Shown piece after piece: positions 34,873-45,405 of a stretch of 45,518 nucleotides of DNA. The notes under the pieces are model-generated. The model was not told the DNA's origin, made no database searches, and saw only the letters and a list, made by a program, of their open reading frames with translations. This DNA is from Saccoglossus kowalevskii (lineage: Eukaryota > Hemichordata > Enteropneusta > Harrimaniidae): positions 44,156 through 89,673 of the forward strand of contig NW_003116958.1 of assembly GCF_000003605.2 (NCBI RefSeq). Reading direction: 5' to 3'. Within the stretch, counting starts at the first letter, position 1. Each line of letters begins with the position of its first letter. The position numbers and the translations under genes were made by a program.

Positions 34873-35572
34873 ACCATGGAGCTCCATGCATGTATATATT
34901 TTGCTATCTTGGCAGTGAATGACTGGGATTGTTTGTTCAGGGGAATAAACATGCTGGACATTGTCTGTAACAATGTATACAAGTCCATATAACAACCATG
35001 GAGGTAAAAAGAGACCTCCATGTAACAACCTAAACATTGCTAGCCTGCCTACTTTGAAACAAAATAAAATAAACAAAAACAGTTGACTGACGTGAACACG
35101 TCATAGGCTTAGAACATTACCTCCATGCTAAGAAGAAGTGTTTATTCGAGCAGGTGTCTAAGCAGGTGCATTTTGGCAGTAGCTTGTTTGTAAACAGTCA
35201 TTGAATGCTGTGTAAAACCAAAGACTTTGGTAAAACACTGTTGAGTAGTAATGTTTGACAATGGATTATACCTTGATTGATATATTTACATAACAATAGA
35301 TAATAAGATATTTCGCAAAATTCGCACCTTAATACCAAACATAAACAAAATCAAAATCTCTAAAAACAGAATTTGTTTTATATTTCTTCATCCTAAGACT
35401 AGTAATACTAGTCTGAGCTTCAACATACCATGGAGGTAAAAGACAGAAGGAGTTACAACTGGTTTAAGATCATAGGGTTCCATGATCATTTCCGCCGTTT
35501 ACTCAGTGATTATAATGTTTGCTTGTTAATCTAGTCTTTTACCTCCATGAACCATTAGCTCCATGCATCTAC
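34873..35572. repeat. Cluster of ACCATGGAGGT/ACCTCCATGG inverted motifs
   Basis: Sites: catggagctccatg 34875-34888; catggaggt 34997-35005 with its inverse acctccatg 35014-35022 (8-bp loop); acctccatg near 35119; catggaggtaaaagac 35429-35444 with its exact inverse 35534-35549; and gctccatgc near 35560. The 35429-35549 pair bounds a 121-bp unit like a small MITE. No coding exon coincides. Confidence 0.7.
35429..35549. mobile_element. 121-bp MITE-like unit with 16-bp perfect inverted ends
   Basis: catggaggtaaaagac at the left is the exact reverse complement of gtcttttacctccatg at the right. No clear target duplication. Other single ends of this type lie at 17192, 34997 and 35119. Confidence 0.7.
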
Positions 35573-36090
35573 ATACACAAGTCTGCATTGCTGCATTTTA
35601 AAATGGTGTCATAAAATTTGACGAATAATTGGGGAAAAACGGATAACTTTTTACTGACATGTCACCTTTGGATTGTACAATAAACGGTGTACGGTAAAAA
35701 AAAGTCACAGGAAAAAAATGGACACACACCAGTATTTTGAATTAAAAACAGTTTTATCGAGTGCGATGTATCGAGTGTAATAAAATATGTCATAACAAAA
35801 ATAATAATAATAGTAATAATAGGTTTAGCTATATGCATTGCATTCGACGTTTGATTCAAATGCAGTAAACATAAACGCTGACCTCGGCAGTGGTTTAGCC
35901 TGGTATTTGGAACTGAACCCCTCCCCAGGGTATAACAATTCACAACCATGTTTTTTCGTTGCATTGGGGTCTGTGGGGAGGGAAATGGGTGGTTGTGAAA
36001 TAATTTAAGTTGTTTAACATCTACTTTAGGTGCAATTACTAATTTGAGTAATGGCGTGTTTACGAATTAAGATAAATTCGACAAAAAGTT

Positions 36091-36167
36091 CATGGTATTA
36101 ATTTCAAACAAATCTCAAATTTGGAATATATAATCAGGTCACAATTCCCATAAAACAATCTCTGATT
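36091..36167 (-). repeat. 77-bp repeat, inverted relative to 39004-39080
   Basis: The reverse complement matches 39004-39080 at 74 of 77 positions by eye. The pair encloses 2.8 kb that contains a decayed ORF on the minus strand and retrotransposon relics. Similarity stops sharply at both ends. Confidence 0.92.
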
Positions 36168-36468
36168 ATCTTTAGTTGTACTGAAGCCCCATTCTGCTAT
36201 AATTTGCATAAATATATGTGTTGTTTATTTGCGAACATTGGTGCTATACTAAATAAATTACAGTCTTTTATAAGTATCTTTCTATGATATTTATTTATGC
36301 ACACAATGAGTACACAATTACATAGTAATAATAATGAACTGTCTATGCTAACAAAATATAGTCCTATTCAGTGCTGTATGGCAGTAGTACTCATGTGATT
36401 GACAAATGGTACTGTTAGTAAAGTCGATTATTTCTAGAGAAGCTCCCTTTCTCTAATTAAATGTTTTC

Positions 36469-37060
36469 TTAGTCATCATCTGAATTGTATGCATCATCAT
36501 CTGAAGGCTCATCATCTGACTGTTCTGCAAGGTTCTGTTTGACATTGCTGCAAGAGGTATCTGATTTACAACATGAGCATAGTTCTGTGAATTATAACAG
36601 GCCAGAAGTAATGCAGTGGCATTTTCTTGCAATGGTACAGTTGTCATCTGTGCAGTAAAGATGAGTGAGATCTTTCACTTCTTATGGTGCAGCTTCTCCT
36701 ACAAACAGGACTGGCTCCAAGTTTCCTTCCTCGTTTTTCTTCCACCCATTACCTTCTGGGTTTCACATTTCTGGTTTAGCCTGGTGACTTTTTGTCCAGA
36801 TGGCAACCTGGTATTTGGCACGCATGACATGTTGATTGAATGCGTCCTCTGTAGGTGGGAAAGATGAAGCTGGCTTGTCTGTTTGAGACACATCAGGGCC
36901 AAGTTTGTCACATATTTCATGTAATGGTATGAAACGTTATTTGTTTGTATAACCCGCATGCATATAGGCCAAAGCAGACAATTATAATAGTAGACCAAAA
37001 AAACCACGACATCTGTATCGTCTGTGCACGAATAAGAATTCTCTGATGTGATGCGTGGAA
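36469..37060 (-). pseudogene. Decayed ORF of an uncharacterised repeat-associated family (DTDVVVFLVYYY ... CxC cysteine-rich tail)
   Basis: On the minus strand from about 37060: CTDDTDVVVFLVYYYNCLLW, a frameshift near 36940, then RFIPLHEICDKLGP, PPTEDAFNQHVMRAKYQVAIW, KPEM and a stop. The same frame continues GNGWKK, EGNLEPVLFVGEAAP, stop, DLTHLYCTDDNC, KCHCITSGL, stop, FTELCSCCKSD, and ends in an acidic DDEPSDDDAYNSDDD tail with a natural stop at 36469. Three in-frame stops and at least one frameshift mark it as dead. The order (DTDVVV block, IPLHEI, PPT-QHV-RA-YQ, GW, VLF, CxC cluster, acidic end) matches a family of unnamed proteins, often multicopy in marine invertebrates. A segment after KLGP seems deleted. 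A PIN/FEN-like nuclease fold for the DTDVVV block is a guess. Confidence 0.7.
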
Positions 37061-37100
37061 AATAATTGTTCGTTATTGTCACTATTCTCCCAACGAGTAC

Positions 37101-37500
37101 ATGATATGTATAAACAAACTTGGTTTACAGATCTCAATAACTAAATACACAGATTTTAAGATTGATTTTGGTTGTGAAACATACATATTTAATAAAAGAG
37201 AATTTACGTTCTTCCCGCTTCGAACATCATCCCACAACCTTCGGATTGAATCTAATCGTAAATTAAATATAACAAGGAATATGAGAATCTGTAAATTATG
37301 TAATTAAGATTTCGTTGAGGCTGAATACCATTTTGCCTTGTATGTCCACGCTATGAAAATCTTAGAAAGAAATATTTACCTATATTTTATCAGTTAAATC
37401 AGGCTTATGAAAAAAAATCGTTTAATGCAGTTTGACAACTTATCTGTACTTTTGAAATTTTGAAATTTGTATTCTATGCTTCTAAACATAGAGACAATCT
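37101..37500 (+). pseudogene. Non-LTR retrotransposon ORF2, C-terminal end (decayed)
   Basis: The frame reads ITKYTDFKIDFGCETYIF, FFPLRTSSHNLRIESNRK, NMRICKLCN and a stop (37305-37307), then DFVEAEYHFAL. A frameshift leads to CPRYENLRKKYLPIFYQLNQ. The pattern (R-S-H-x-L-x-I-E, R-I-C-x-x-C, E-x-E-Y-H-F, C-P-x-Y, L-R-x-K-Y) is the cysteine/histidine region at the end of many CR1/RTE/L2-type ORF2 proteins. Stop codons and a frameshift show it is inactive. Confidence 0.75.
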
Positions 37501-38350
37501 ACTTGACCACTTGTGACTAGTAGATTCAACAATTATTTATAGGAATCCCTCTTTATGTTTTTTTTCTATTTCTGATTTATTATACCACAGACCTGAGGCC
37601 GTTGTACTAATTCAATATAATTCATATATTCATATAAGTAGTTGGCTAGAATAAAAATAAAAATGATAACATTTTCTTTAAATTTGCAATTCGGCTTTAT
37701 TTTATGCTGTTTACAATATTCAAATAAAAATATGTGGCCACAAAGTTCTTTTCGAGCATGACACGAGTCAATCTGCCATGACATGATTTTTAGGTAATTA
37801 CCGTTGGTTAAAAAAGTTTGACCATATAAAAATCTCGTTTTGTTACATTGTTTTGTTTAGTACCATTCTCAGTGTTTGAATTGACAAATAAAACAACAAA
37901 AACAGAATGGAGCTCTTTTCTTGGTTAAACATTATAACAGACCGTTCTGACATTCCGTGGACGAGTTGAAATATGTCATGTACAATTATAATGACATTTT
38001 ATGGTATCCCGCAAAAACCGAGGTGGAAGTGATCGTAATTGAAACCCGCTGAGAAGCGAGTATTCTTGGGACAGATAACGGTAAAATATAAACCAACAGA
38101 TATTTAAATTCATAATACCCATTCGCACATGTGTACATGACACCCGCCAAATAAACGCCGCCAGCATAATTGTACTACCTTTATATTATGAAGTCACATG
38201 TATTAAAACAAAACATATTTGAAGTGATTATTTTGAATGAAAAAATAACTCGACAACTACGTGTTCAGTGTGCGCACTGTTCGCTTATCTTACGTTCATT
38301 GTACAGTAAACTTAAAACCTAAGTGACGATTAACTAAGTATTTTGAAAGT

Positions 38351-38482
38351 TTGCTAGGACTTAGACAAGGCTGAGTACTGAGCCCAATTTTGTTTACACT
38401 GTTTATTAATAATGTAATTGATTATAAGAAACAGTCGTGGTGTGATGGTACTGTGTTTGATTACGAGTTTTCCAATATTTTA
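38351..38482 (+). pseudogene. Non-LTR reverse transcriptase fragment (decayed)
   Basis: Reads LLGLRQG, stop, VLSPILFTLFINNVIDYK, with the usual Cys of the G-x-R-Q-G-C-x-L-S-P motif changed to a stop (TGA). This is reverse-transcriptase motif 2a/3 (LSP-LF-LFIN). No YADD motif follows in frame, so only a small piece remains. It is probably unrelated to the ORF2 tail at 37101-37500, since the order is wrong for one element. Confidence 0.78.
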
Positions 38483-40740
38483 TAGAATATTATACTGCAT
38501 ATCGCAAAGTTTCTGATATAGCCATACATCATCAGAGTCAACTAAATCATTTGCGCAAGTGTTGCTCAGACAGTTAATGCAGTTTCAACTCTCATACAAC
38601 TCTCTTTAATAAACAAACGGTGTATGACACGTCTACAACTGATCGCCATGTGACACACATGACGAATAATTTGCCGGCTCTCTTGAATATTAATTACGTA
38701 ATGTCGCTCATATACGGCACTCGTACGACTTTCTCTATTTATCCGATACGGCAATAAAATTGACAATGAAATTAAATATGAAAAAAGCAACACAATATCT
38801 ATTTAGTATGTATGTTTGACACGTATATCATTTAATTAATTATTATTATTATATCTTGTTATCCGTGTTCGTACTGTGATTGGTACACTCGCATAAAATT
38901 TACATTATCTTCAAAATTAACCTTTATCTGGTCAGTGTAAATGTACATAGGACGAGACTGGCAATAATAGGATTAATGTATCACTGATCTACCATTTTTC
39001 TTCAATCAGAGAATGTTTTATGGGAATTGTGACCTGATTATATATTCCAAATTCGAGATTTGTTTGAAACTAATACCATGCTGTACTTGAAACTGAAGCA
39101 AAAATTATTAAAAAAGGGGATTTTTCAATCAAAAAAAATCTGGCTAAATATTATCATTGCTGCTGTCACGACTCGGTTAGCATTGCTCAACTGGTTCGTA
39201 ACCAGTCCTGTTATTGGTTGTTGACAAATGCTGAACAGGCCACGCCTCCAACTGTGCCGGGCGTTCGGCCAAACCGTTAGGTATTCATAAATGGTGTCAA
39301 TTTGTTTAGTTTTCAGCTGAGTTTTCTTGATTTATTCTACAGATATCGGTAAAATCTAGGTAAGGCTTTGGCGAAATTTGAAAGAGCAACTAATATTCTC
39401 CAACCTGGTATTTTTTATAGATTTTATTTTTCATTATGTTCGTCTGTTTTTCCAGTTTAAAAAATATGAGCTGGCTTGTCTATTTTTTATACTAGATATC
39501 AGCCGATACCCCCCCCCCCCCCCGCTCATAGAGAGTGCGTACAGTTGATCATAGTTCCTGGGCTCCCTGTGGTTTACTTGGAGCGTTTTCGATAAATCGC
39601 CTCGGGCGCCCTGAGTGACCTAGAAACCATTCCTCGAGTCAGCTCGAGGCAAGGAAATAAAAGAATAACTATTAAAAAAAAGTTATTTAGGACTACGATT
39701 ACCAAATATTATTTTCTATATAGCGCTCAACAGCAGCTCGCGCATACATAGTACAGTGACGCGCGTCTTAGCAACGTAACGTTCTTTGGCGTAGCTCCGC
39801 TCCCGGGATCAGTAATTTGAACGCAACTGCTGTAATCTCTGTGCAAACAAATTTTGGCATGAAAGTAGCAAATAGCGCCCTCTCTCCTATTACCTTTCAT
39901 GGATAGACAAAGAGCAAAAAAATCACTGTGCTAACGCGTTCGAGCCCAGTTCGGAGATGACCTATGACAAATGCACTGGGCCGAAATCACGCCCTCTATC
40001 GCCTTTTTCAAATTATGTTCCATTCAAGTTATCGCAGAAGTCGACATCTTTTGTCATTTTTGTGGCGATACTGTTTTAAAAAATATATCTATGTGGATTT
40101 AACAGAGAATTCAGAGAGATTTTTTTAGTGCTGTTTGCGGTCGCAATTAGAGGTTCAAAATATATACAAAATGTCCCTATTTTAATACAGGACTGAAGTA
40201 CATGTTATTTACTATATAACACTCTGTGTTAGTGGCGCTTCTGTCAGGCTTCAGGTGTCGTGTCAAACGTATCCAGAAATAAAAAGGTCGAAGCCAGAGA
40301 GAAATAAAAAAAAAGAATATGGACTGGTCCAACCCACTGTTGGCAATTTTCTCCAGACTGGAAGTCGAGTCTAGCATTTACTGTGGCTGGCTAAGAAAAC
40401 TGATTTGGTGTCATCAGGGAGCTTAAAAAGTGGTTGCTCAGTCAAGCACCCTACTTGAAAAATTCAAAATTAATTTTTGTTCACCATTTACCATGGGAAT
40501 ATTGTATTCACCCTCATGATTGTCAACGTGTACTGTTACTAGTTACAAGTGAGCAAATATTATGTACATGGTGGCTTCTTTTATTCAAATATTTTCATCA
40601 GAATTCTAACTCATGAGTGCCATGTGTTTCATAGCAACAGTTGCTTAGGTTACCAGGTGATGCACAAAACACCGATTGGTTCAACTGTGCAAGAAATACA
40701 CCAAGTCGATATGTCATACAAATGATACTAAGAACAAGTC
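38483..40740. other. Intergenic stretch with poly-C tract
   Basis: A run of 15 C lies at 39509-39523. The 39150-39980 part is more G+C-rich, but I recognise no exon or promoter in it. The 77-bp repeat at 39004-39080 is listed separately. Confidence 0.4.
39004..39080 (+). repeat. 77-bp repeat, inverted copy of 36091-36167
   Basis: aatcagagaatgttttatgg at the left, ending gtttgaaactaataccatg. Three mismatches to the other copy by eye. No target duplication seen. Confidence 0.92.
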
Positions 40741-43484
40741 AAAAATTAATGATTTATTAACATAAAAGAAGGCAGGAAACTCACAAAATTTTGATTAAAA
40801 CCTTCGTTTCACTTTTACATAGGATTTCTCAACAACTTTGAACCCAACCCTTTTAGTACAAAACTCAACAACAATTTGTTTTGTTTAAAAAAGTACAATA
40901 TTTATAACACTGTAAACCGTGTTATTTGTGACATGAATTTATGCAGAAACTATTGCAAAGTGAAGATTGCAGCAGTGACAATTTCAGATTGTCTTTGATG
41001 AAATTTAGTTCCTGCGATATTAATATTCCTGGCTGCAAAATGGTTTACAATAGACTCTAACACTATTGATAATTGGTCAAATAGAAAACAACATGATGGT
41101 GAGTGGGTCAGTCGAAGTCAGCAGTGCCAGAGTATAACCATACATCAGTTGGTGTCGGTGTACAGCCTGAAGTTAGTCTGTGCCACCGTGCAACCTGAAG
41201 TCAGCGGTCAGTGTACAAAGTCAGCAGTATTGATTTTTGCGTGAAAGAAGCTACCAAATATGCACCATCCTATTGGTTGATTTGATCAATTACACAATAC
41301 TGCAGTATGTATGCTTAATCTGCATTAATTGTGCGCAGTCTTTTACATGTTGTCATTGTCATACCATGGTCAAGTTGTGTTTTGCCAATATCCCTGAAGC
41401 AGCACATTAAGTACATACAGCAAAGATACCAGTATTCGGATTGGCAGGTCGGCTAGCTCTAAAGTTGGCCGATAACGGACAACTTCCTAAAGCCAAACTA
41501 CCACATGTTGCCATGACTATTTCTGTTACATACAATGAACGCTGGAATGGATCAAATTTGAACAAAATATTAAAAAAAAAAATTTCCACAATTACTCGAT
41601 TTGTAGAAATTGTTACATGTTTACTGAAGTTCAAGTCACTTGACACACTAATTAAATGAACACAATAACATCAATATTCATGATTGCTAGTATTTTAGAA
41701 AAATAACCCTCTCTATCTTCTATATATATATGAATTTTCCCACCCACCCCATGTGTTAAATTACAAAAACAGAAAATATATTGAAAAGCTAGAGTTGTGC
41801 TATACATGTTAGGCAGTGACAGAAACATCATTTAATATTTAATAGTAGTAGACAATGGAAATGAACTAAATAATAAAGCAAAGACTTGGTGAAAATGCTG
41901 AGGACACGTTGAAATGCTTTATACTGTGTACTCTATGGATATTATAAATGTACTTTGAGGTGAGAGCGCCCTCTATGTTAAGTTTACTAGACTGTACAAA
42001 GGCAAGAAACGATGGATTATTAAAAACAAATAAATATATAACCAACTGTTAAAACTAAGTTATAAACTCTTTTTTTTTTTAGATAACTTAAAAATGAGGT
42101 AAGGTTTTCACAAAAGAAAAAAAAAATCATGCAGTAAAAATAAGGTTTTGAAAACAAGAAAATAAAAACCTTGTTTTGTTTTTTTTGACAAGGCCAGAAT
42201 CTGTATTTGCTGCTCACCAACACAATATCAGAAATCATGTTTCTATCAAATAATTTCCAGTTATTTTTCAGACCATGTCCATTTTCGACACCAAACTCAG
42301 GATAGTCTTGTCCAAATTATTGACAATCTGCAGTTGTGGTCTCTAAAACAACATGTCCAATTGTGTGCGCGTATGGAGCATGGCAGATCACAGATTTTTT
42401 TTCAATTCTTTTTGATTATGTTTAGTTCTACAATTGCAAATATAAATTGCAACAAAAACATATGTTTTAATAAATTTAAAAAAAAAAAATGAATCAGAAT
42501 AAATATGGTACCAACTACAAAAATATTGAACTAATATAAATAAAAATATTGTTAGTATGTTTGATAATAAATCAATCTAAGCATTCTTGTCTCGAAATCA
42601 CCACACCTTTTTAGTCAGCATAATGCATTAGTAACCCCTGCTGCCCAGATTGTCAATCACATGACTATGCACCATACAGGGGATTGGCCGATGCTGGAAG
42701 CTCATGAATATATATATAAAATAGCTTGCAGCTGATTGGTTCACGAGAATACAGAATGGGAAACTATAACAATATCATAAAAAATGCATTAATATTTAAA
42801 TTTAAATCAATGATATTGCCATATTTAGTTTTTTTTTGTTCAATGTGCTACACAATAATATATTAATAATCAAAAGTATAATAGATAACAAATATCAGTA
42901 TACTTGCCAAATATTCATGAGATAGACATGGATTGCACTTTGAGATGAGACAAAATAAGTCAGTGCATGACATTGGCACAATATAACTGGTACAAATTCA
43001 GTCATGTGACTAGATAGTTGACTGCCATAGAGGGCAGTATAACAAATCTCACTGCTAACTGTATGATCCAAATGAATGAATGAATTACAGCAAATATAAT
43101 AACTAATCAGAAGATTAATAATCATTTCTGATCAAATCCTTCACATATTAGCATTAAGGAATACAAAAGGAATAATTTTTTTTTTTCCATCATCCACAAT
43201 TTGTTACACATTAAAGCAATACAGTATTTCAAATATTAGCATCAGTGGCACACAAACTTAAATTCACGTACCGGGTAAGCGGTTATTTTGGCATAAAGGT
43301 TGGCATGGCTGAAAATTGCAGTAGTGCAGACACTGTTCTTACCACCTACATCAGTCACCTAGTATCACAGTTTATTGTATGGCTTTGTAGAGTGTGCACA
43401 ATGGTGGACTTTTTAATAGGGCTTAGTTAGTGTGACACCATGCAAGTGTTATATGAGACGTATTTAGTTCCACTAATATCTGGT
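40741..43484 (-). other. Probable 3' UTR and downstream flank of the sarcoglycan gene
   Basis: AT-rich sequence without coding exons directly after the sarcoglycan stop codon. Minus-strand AATAAA signals (TTTATT on +) occur at 43371-43376 (about 110 nt after the stop) and again near 40751. Which is used is not clear, so the UTR could be about 0.1 to 2.7 kb long. Confidence 0.4.
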
Positions 43485-43658
43485 TTAATTGCATATATCT
43501 TCGGATACTCGACAGCCAGACTCTGCATCAGCTATGAAGAGTTTGCCACTTAAACATGTACATAGTTCATATACGTCAGGGTAATATGTTCCTCCTGTGG
43601 AGCCGGCTGAGGATTTCTGTAAACTTTTGAATTCTATATTTTTTGTATCTAATACAAT
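43485..43658 (-). CDS. Sarcoglycan last exon: C-terminal cysteine cluster and stop
   Basis: Acceptor ttattttcacag (minus strand), reading IVLDTKNIEFKSLQKSSAG, STGGTYYPDVYELCTCLSGK, LFIADAESGCRVSEDICN, stop TAA at 43487-43485. The four cysteines (CTC, GC, IC) form the EGF-like disulphide cluster conserved at the sarcoglycan C-terminus. Starts in phase 0. Confidence 0.93.
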   Translation of the reverse strand: MVLDTKNIEFKSLQKSSAGSTGGTYYPDVYELCTCLSGKLFIADAESGCRVSEDICN

Positions 43659-45405
43659 CTGTGAAAATAAATATAAATATATTTATACACTTGCACAATA
43701 TATTTATACACTTGCACAATATATTTATACACTTGCACAATATATTTATACACTTGCACAATATATTTATACACTTGCACAATATATTTATACACTTGCA
43801 CAATATATTTATACACTTGCACAATATATTTATACACTTGCACAATATATTTATACACTTACACAATATATTTATACACTTACACAATATATTTATACCT
43901 CTACAGTATATAATTTATACTCCTAGACCATATATTTATACACTTGCACAATATATTTATACACTTGCACAATATATTTATACACTTGCACAATATATTT
44001 ATACACTTGCACAATATATTTATACACTTACACAATATATTTATACACTTACACAATATATTTATACACTTACACAATATATTTATACCTCTACAGTATA
44101 TAATTTATACTCCTAGACCATATATTTATACACTTGCACAATATATTTATACACTTGCACAATATATTTATACACTTACACAATATATTTATACCTCTAC
44201 AGTACATAATTTATGCTTTTACACAATATATTTAAACTCTTACACAATATATTTATACTCATACACAATATTTTTATATATATGTACACAAACAAGCTCA
44301 AACAGAATTTTTCCTTATGCATCTTATGTTAGCAATACGACCACGAAACAAAACCATCAATAAGTAAAGTAAATTGTATACTTACAGAGCCTTGTTTTGA
44401 CTGAAGCCTGAGATCAGTACGGCAAGTAGCTGTGAAATCACCACCTTCTGCATCTAATTCAATACCCTCAGGGGCCTGCATGTATAAGGATCTAGTAGTG
44501 GATTCCAATCTAGTAATGACAATAAACAAAGACAATCAAAACTAACAATATCAAGATTTATCTACTTTGTAAAATACTGATTCAAATAGTAATGATAAGA
44601 AATTAACTTTTGTTGATTCATGTATTCAAGTAGAACCAGGTTTCTACTAGATTCAACCAGAACCAGGTTTCTACTAGATTCAACCATAACCAGGTTTCTA
44701 CTAGATTCAACCATAACCAGGTTTCTACTAGATTCAACCAGAACCAGGTTTCTACTAGATTCAACCAGAACCAGGTTTCCACTATATTCAACCAGAACCA
44801 GGTTTCTATTAGATTCAACTAAAACCAGGTTTCTACTAGATTCAACCAGAACCAGGTTTCTACTAGATTCAACCAGAACTAGGTTTCTACTAGATTCAAC
44901 CAGAACCAGGTTTCTACTAGACTCAATCAAATCAGAACCAGGTTTCCACTATATTCAACCAGAACCAGGTTTCTATTAGATTCAACTAAAACCAGGTTTC
45001 TACTAGATTCAACCAGAACCAGGTTTCAACTAGAACCAGGTTTCTACTAGATTCAACCAGAACCCGGTTTCCACTATATTCAACCAGAACAAGGTTTCTA
45101 CTAGATTCAACCAGAACCAGGTTTCTAACAGATTCAACCAGAACTAGGTTTCTACTAGATTCAACTAGAACCAGGTTTCTACTAGATTCAACCAGAACCG
45201 CGGTTTCCACTATATTCAACCAGAACAAGGTTTCTACTAGATTCAACCAGAACCCGGTTTCCACTATATTCAACCAGAACCAGGTTTCTACCAGATTCAA
45301 CTTGAACTCTAAATATGTGCTTATATTAATACCTGAGTTCTTCTCTTGCTTCTGCTCTGATATGTGGTGTTTGTATTGCTCCTTCAAATACTGCACCTTC
45401 AGCAC
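43485..45405 (-). CDS. SGCG/SGCD-like: Gamma/delta/zeta-type sarcoglycan, last three coding exons (5' part outside window)
   Basis: Minus-strand exons 45405-45333, 44509-44386 and 43658-43485 splice without phase errors into the C-terminal ectodomain: GAEGAVFEGAIQTPHIRAEA, REELRLESTTRSLYMQAPEG, IELDAEGGDFTATCRTDLRL, ending CRVSEDICN and TAA. The LRLES-TRSL-M-AP-G block and the closing cysteine cluster (LCTCLSGKLFIADAESGC, then IC) are diagnostic of the gamma/delta/zeta sarcoglycan family, single-pass type II membrane proteins of the dystrophin-glycoprotein complex in muscle. The 124-nt middle exon has the same length as I recall for the corresponding vertebrate exon. The N-terminal cytoplasmic tail, membrane helix and first ectodomain part lie beyond the right edge. 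Which vertebrate paralogue is closest cannot be decided; invertebrates often have a single pro-orthologue. Confidence 0.93.
43672..44275. repeat. 21-bp minisatellite filling the last sarcoglycan intron
   Basis: The unit atatttatacacttgcacaat is repeated about 25 times with variants (cttacac for cttgcac). A longer block ending in acctctacagtatataattt followed by atactcctagacc recurs near 43900, 44090 and, altered, 44200, showing a higher-order repeat of about 195 bp. The array starts about 12 bp from the acceptor and covers most of the 727-bp intron (43659-44385). Because the unit is a multiple of three, spurious long open frames appear on both strands. Confidence 0.97.
44386..44509 (-). CDS. 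Sarcoglycan penultimate exon
   Basis: Acceptor tcattactag, donor gtaagt (minus strand). Encodes (R)LESTTRSLYMQAPEGIELDA, EGGDFTATCRTDLRLQSKQG and S, in the beta-strand-rich ectodomain. Begins with the third base of the split Arg codon and ends in phase 0. Confidence 0.94.
44630..45300. repeat. 27-bp minisatellite filling the preceding sarcoglycan intron
   Basis: The unit caggtttctactagattcaa followed by ccagaac is repeated about 24 times with variants (tccactatattcaac, aactaaaac) that recur in the same order, again a higher-order pattern. It occupies most of the 823-bp intron 44510-45332. The long frames on both strands (LVLVESSRN on minus) are repeat artefacts, not protein. Confidence 0.97.
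45333..45405 (-). CDS. Sarcoglycan third-last exon
   Basis: Acceptor aatatctttacag, donor gtatta (minus strand). Encodes (G)AEGAVFEGAIQTPHIRAEAR and EEL(R), matching the EG-F-x-x-x-ETP-x-x-RA region of sarcoglycans just before LRLES. Both ends split a codon: the Gly codon at the start and the Arg codon at the end. Confidence 0.92.

Noticed and set aside
41380-41480. Minus-strand GIFAVCT, stop, CAASGIL, faintly like the sarcoglycan cysteine end
   Set aside because: It contains an in-frame stop and lacks the later cysteines. The true last exon, with exact phase and all four cysteines, is at 43658-43485.
43576-44363. Long open frames on both strands (IYTLAQY and CKCINIL repeats)
   Set aside because: They come from a 21-bp tandem repeat whose length is a multiple of three; they are intronic and not in frame with the exons.
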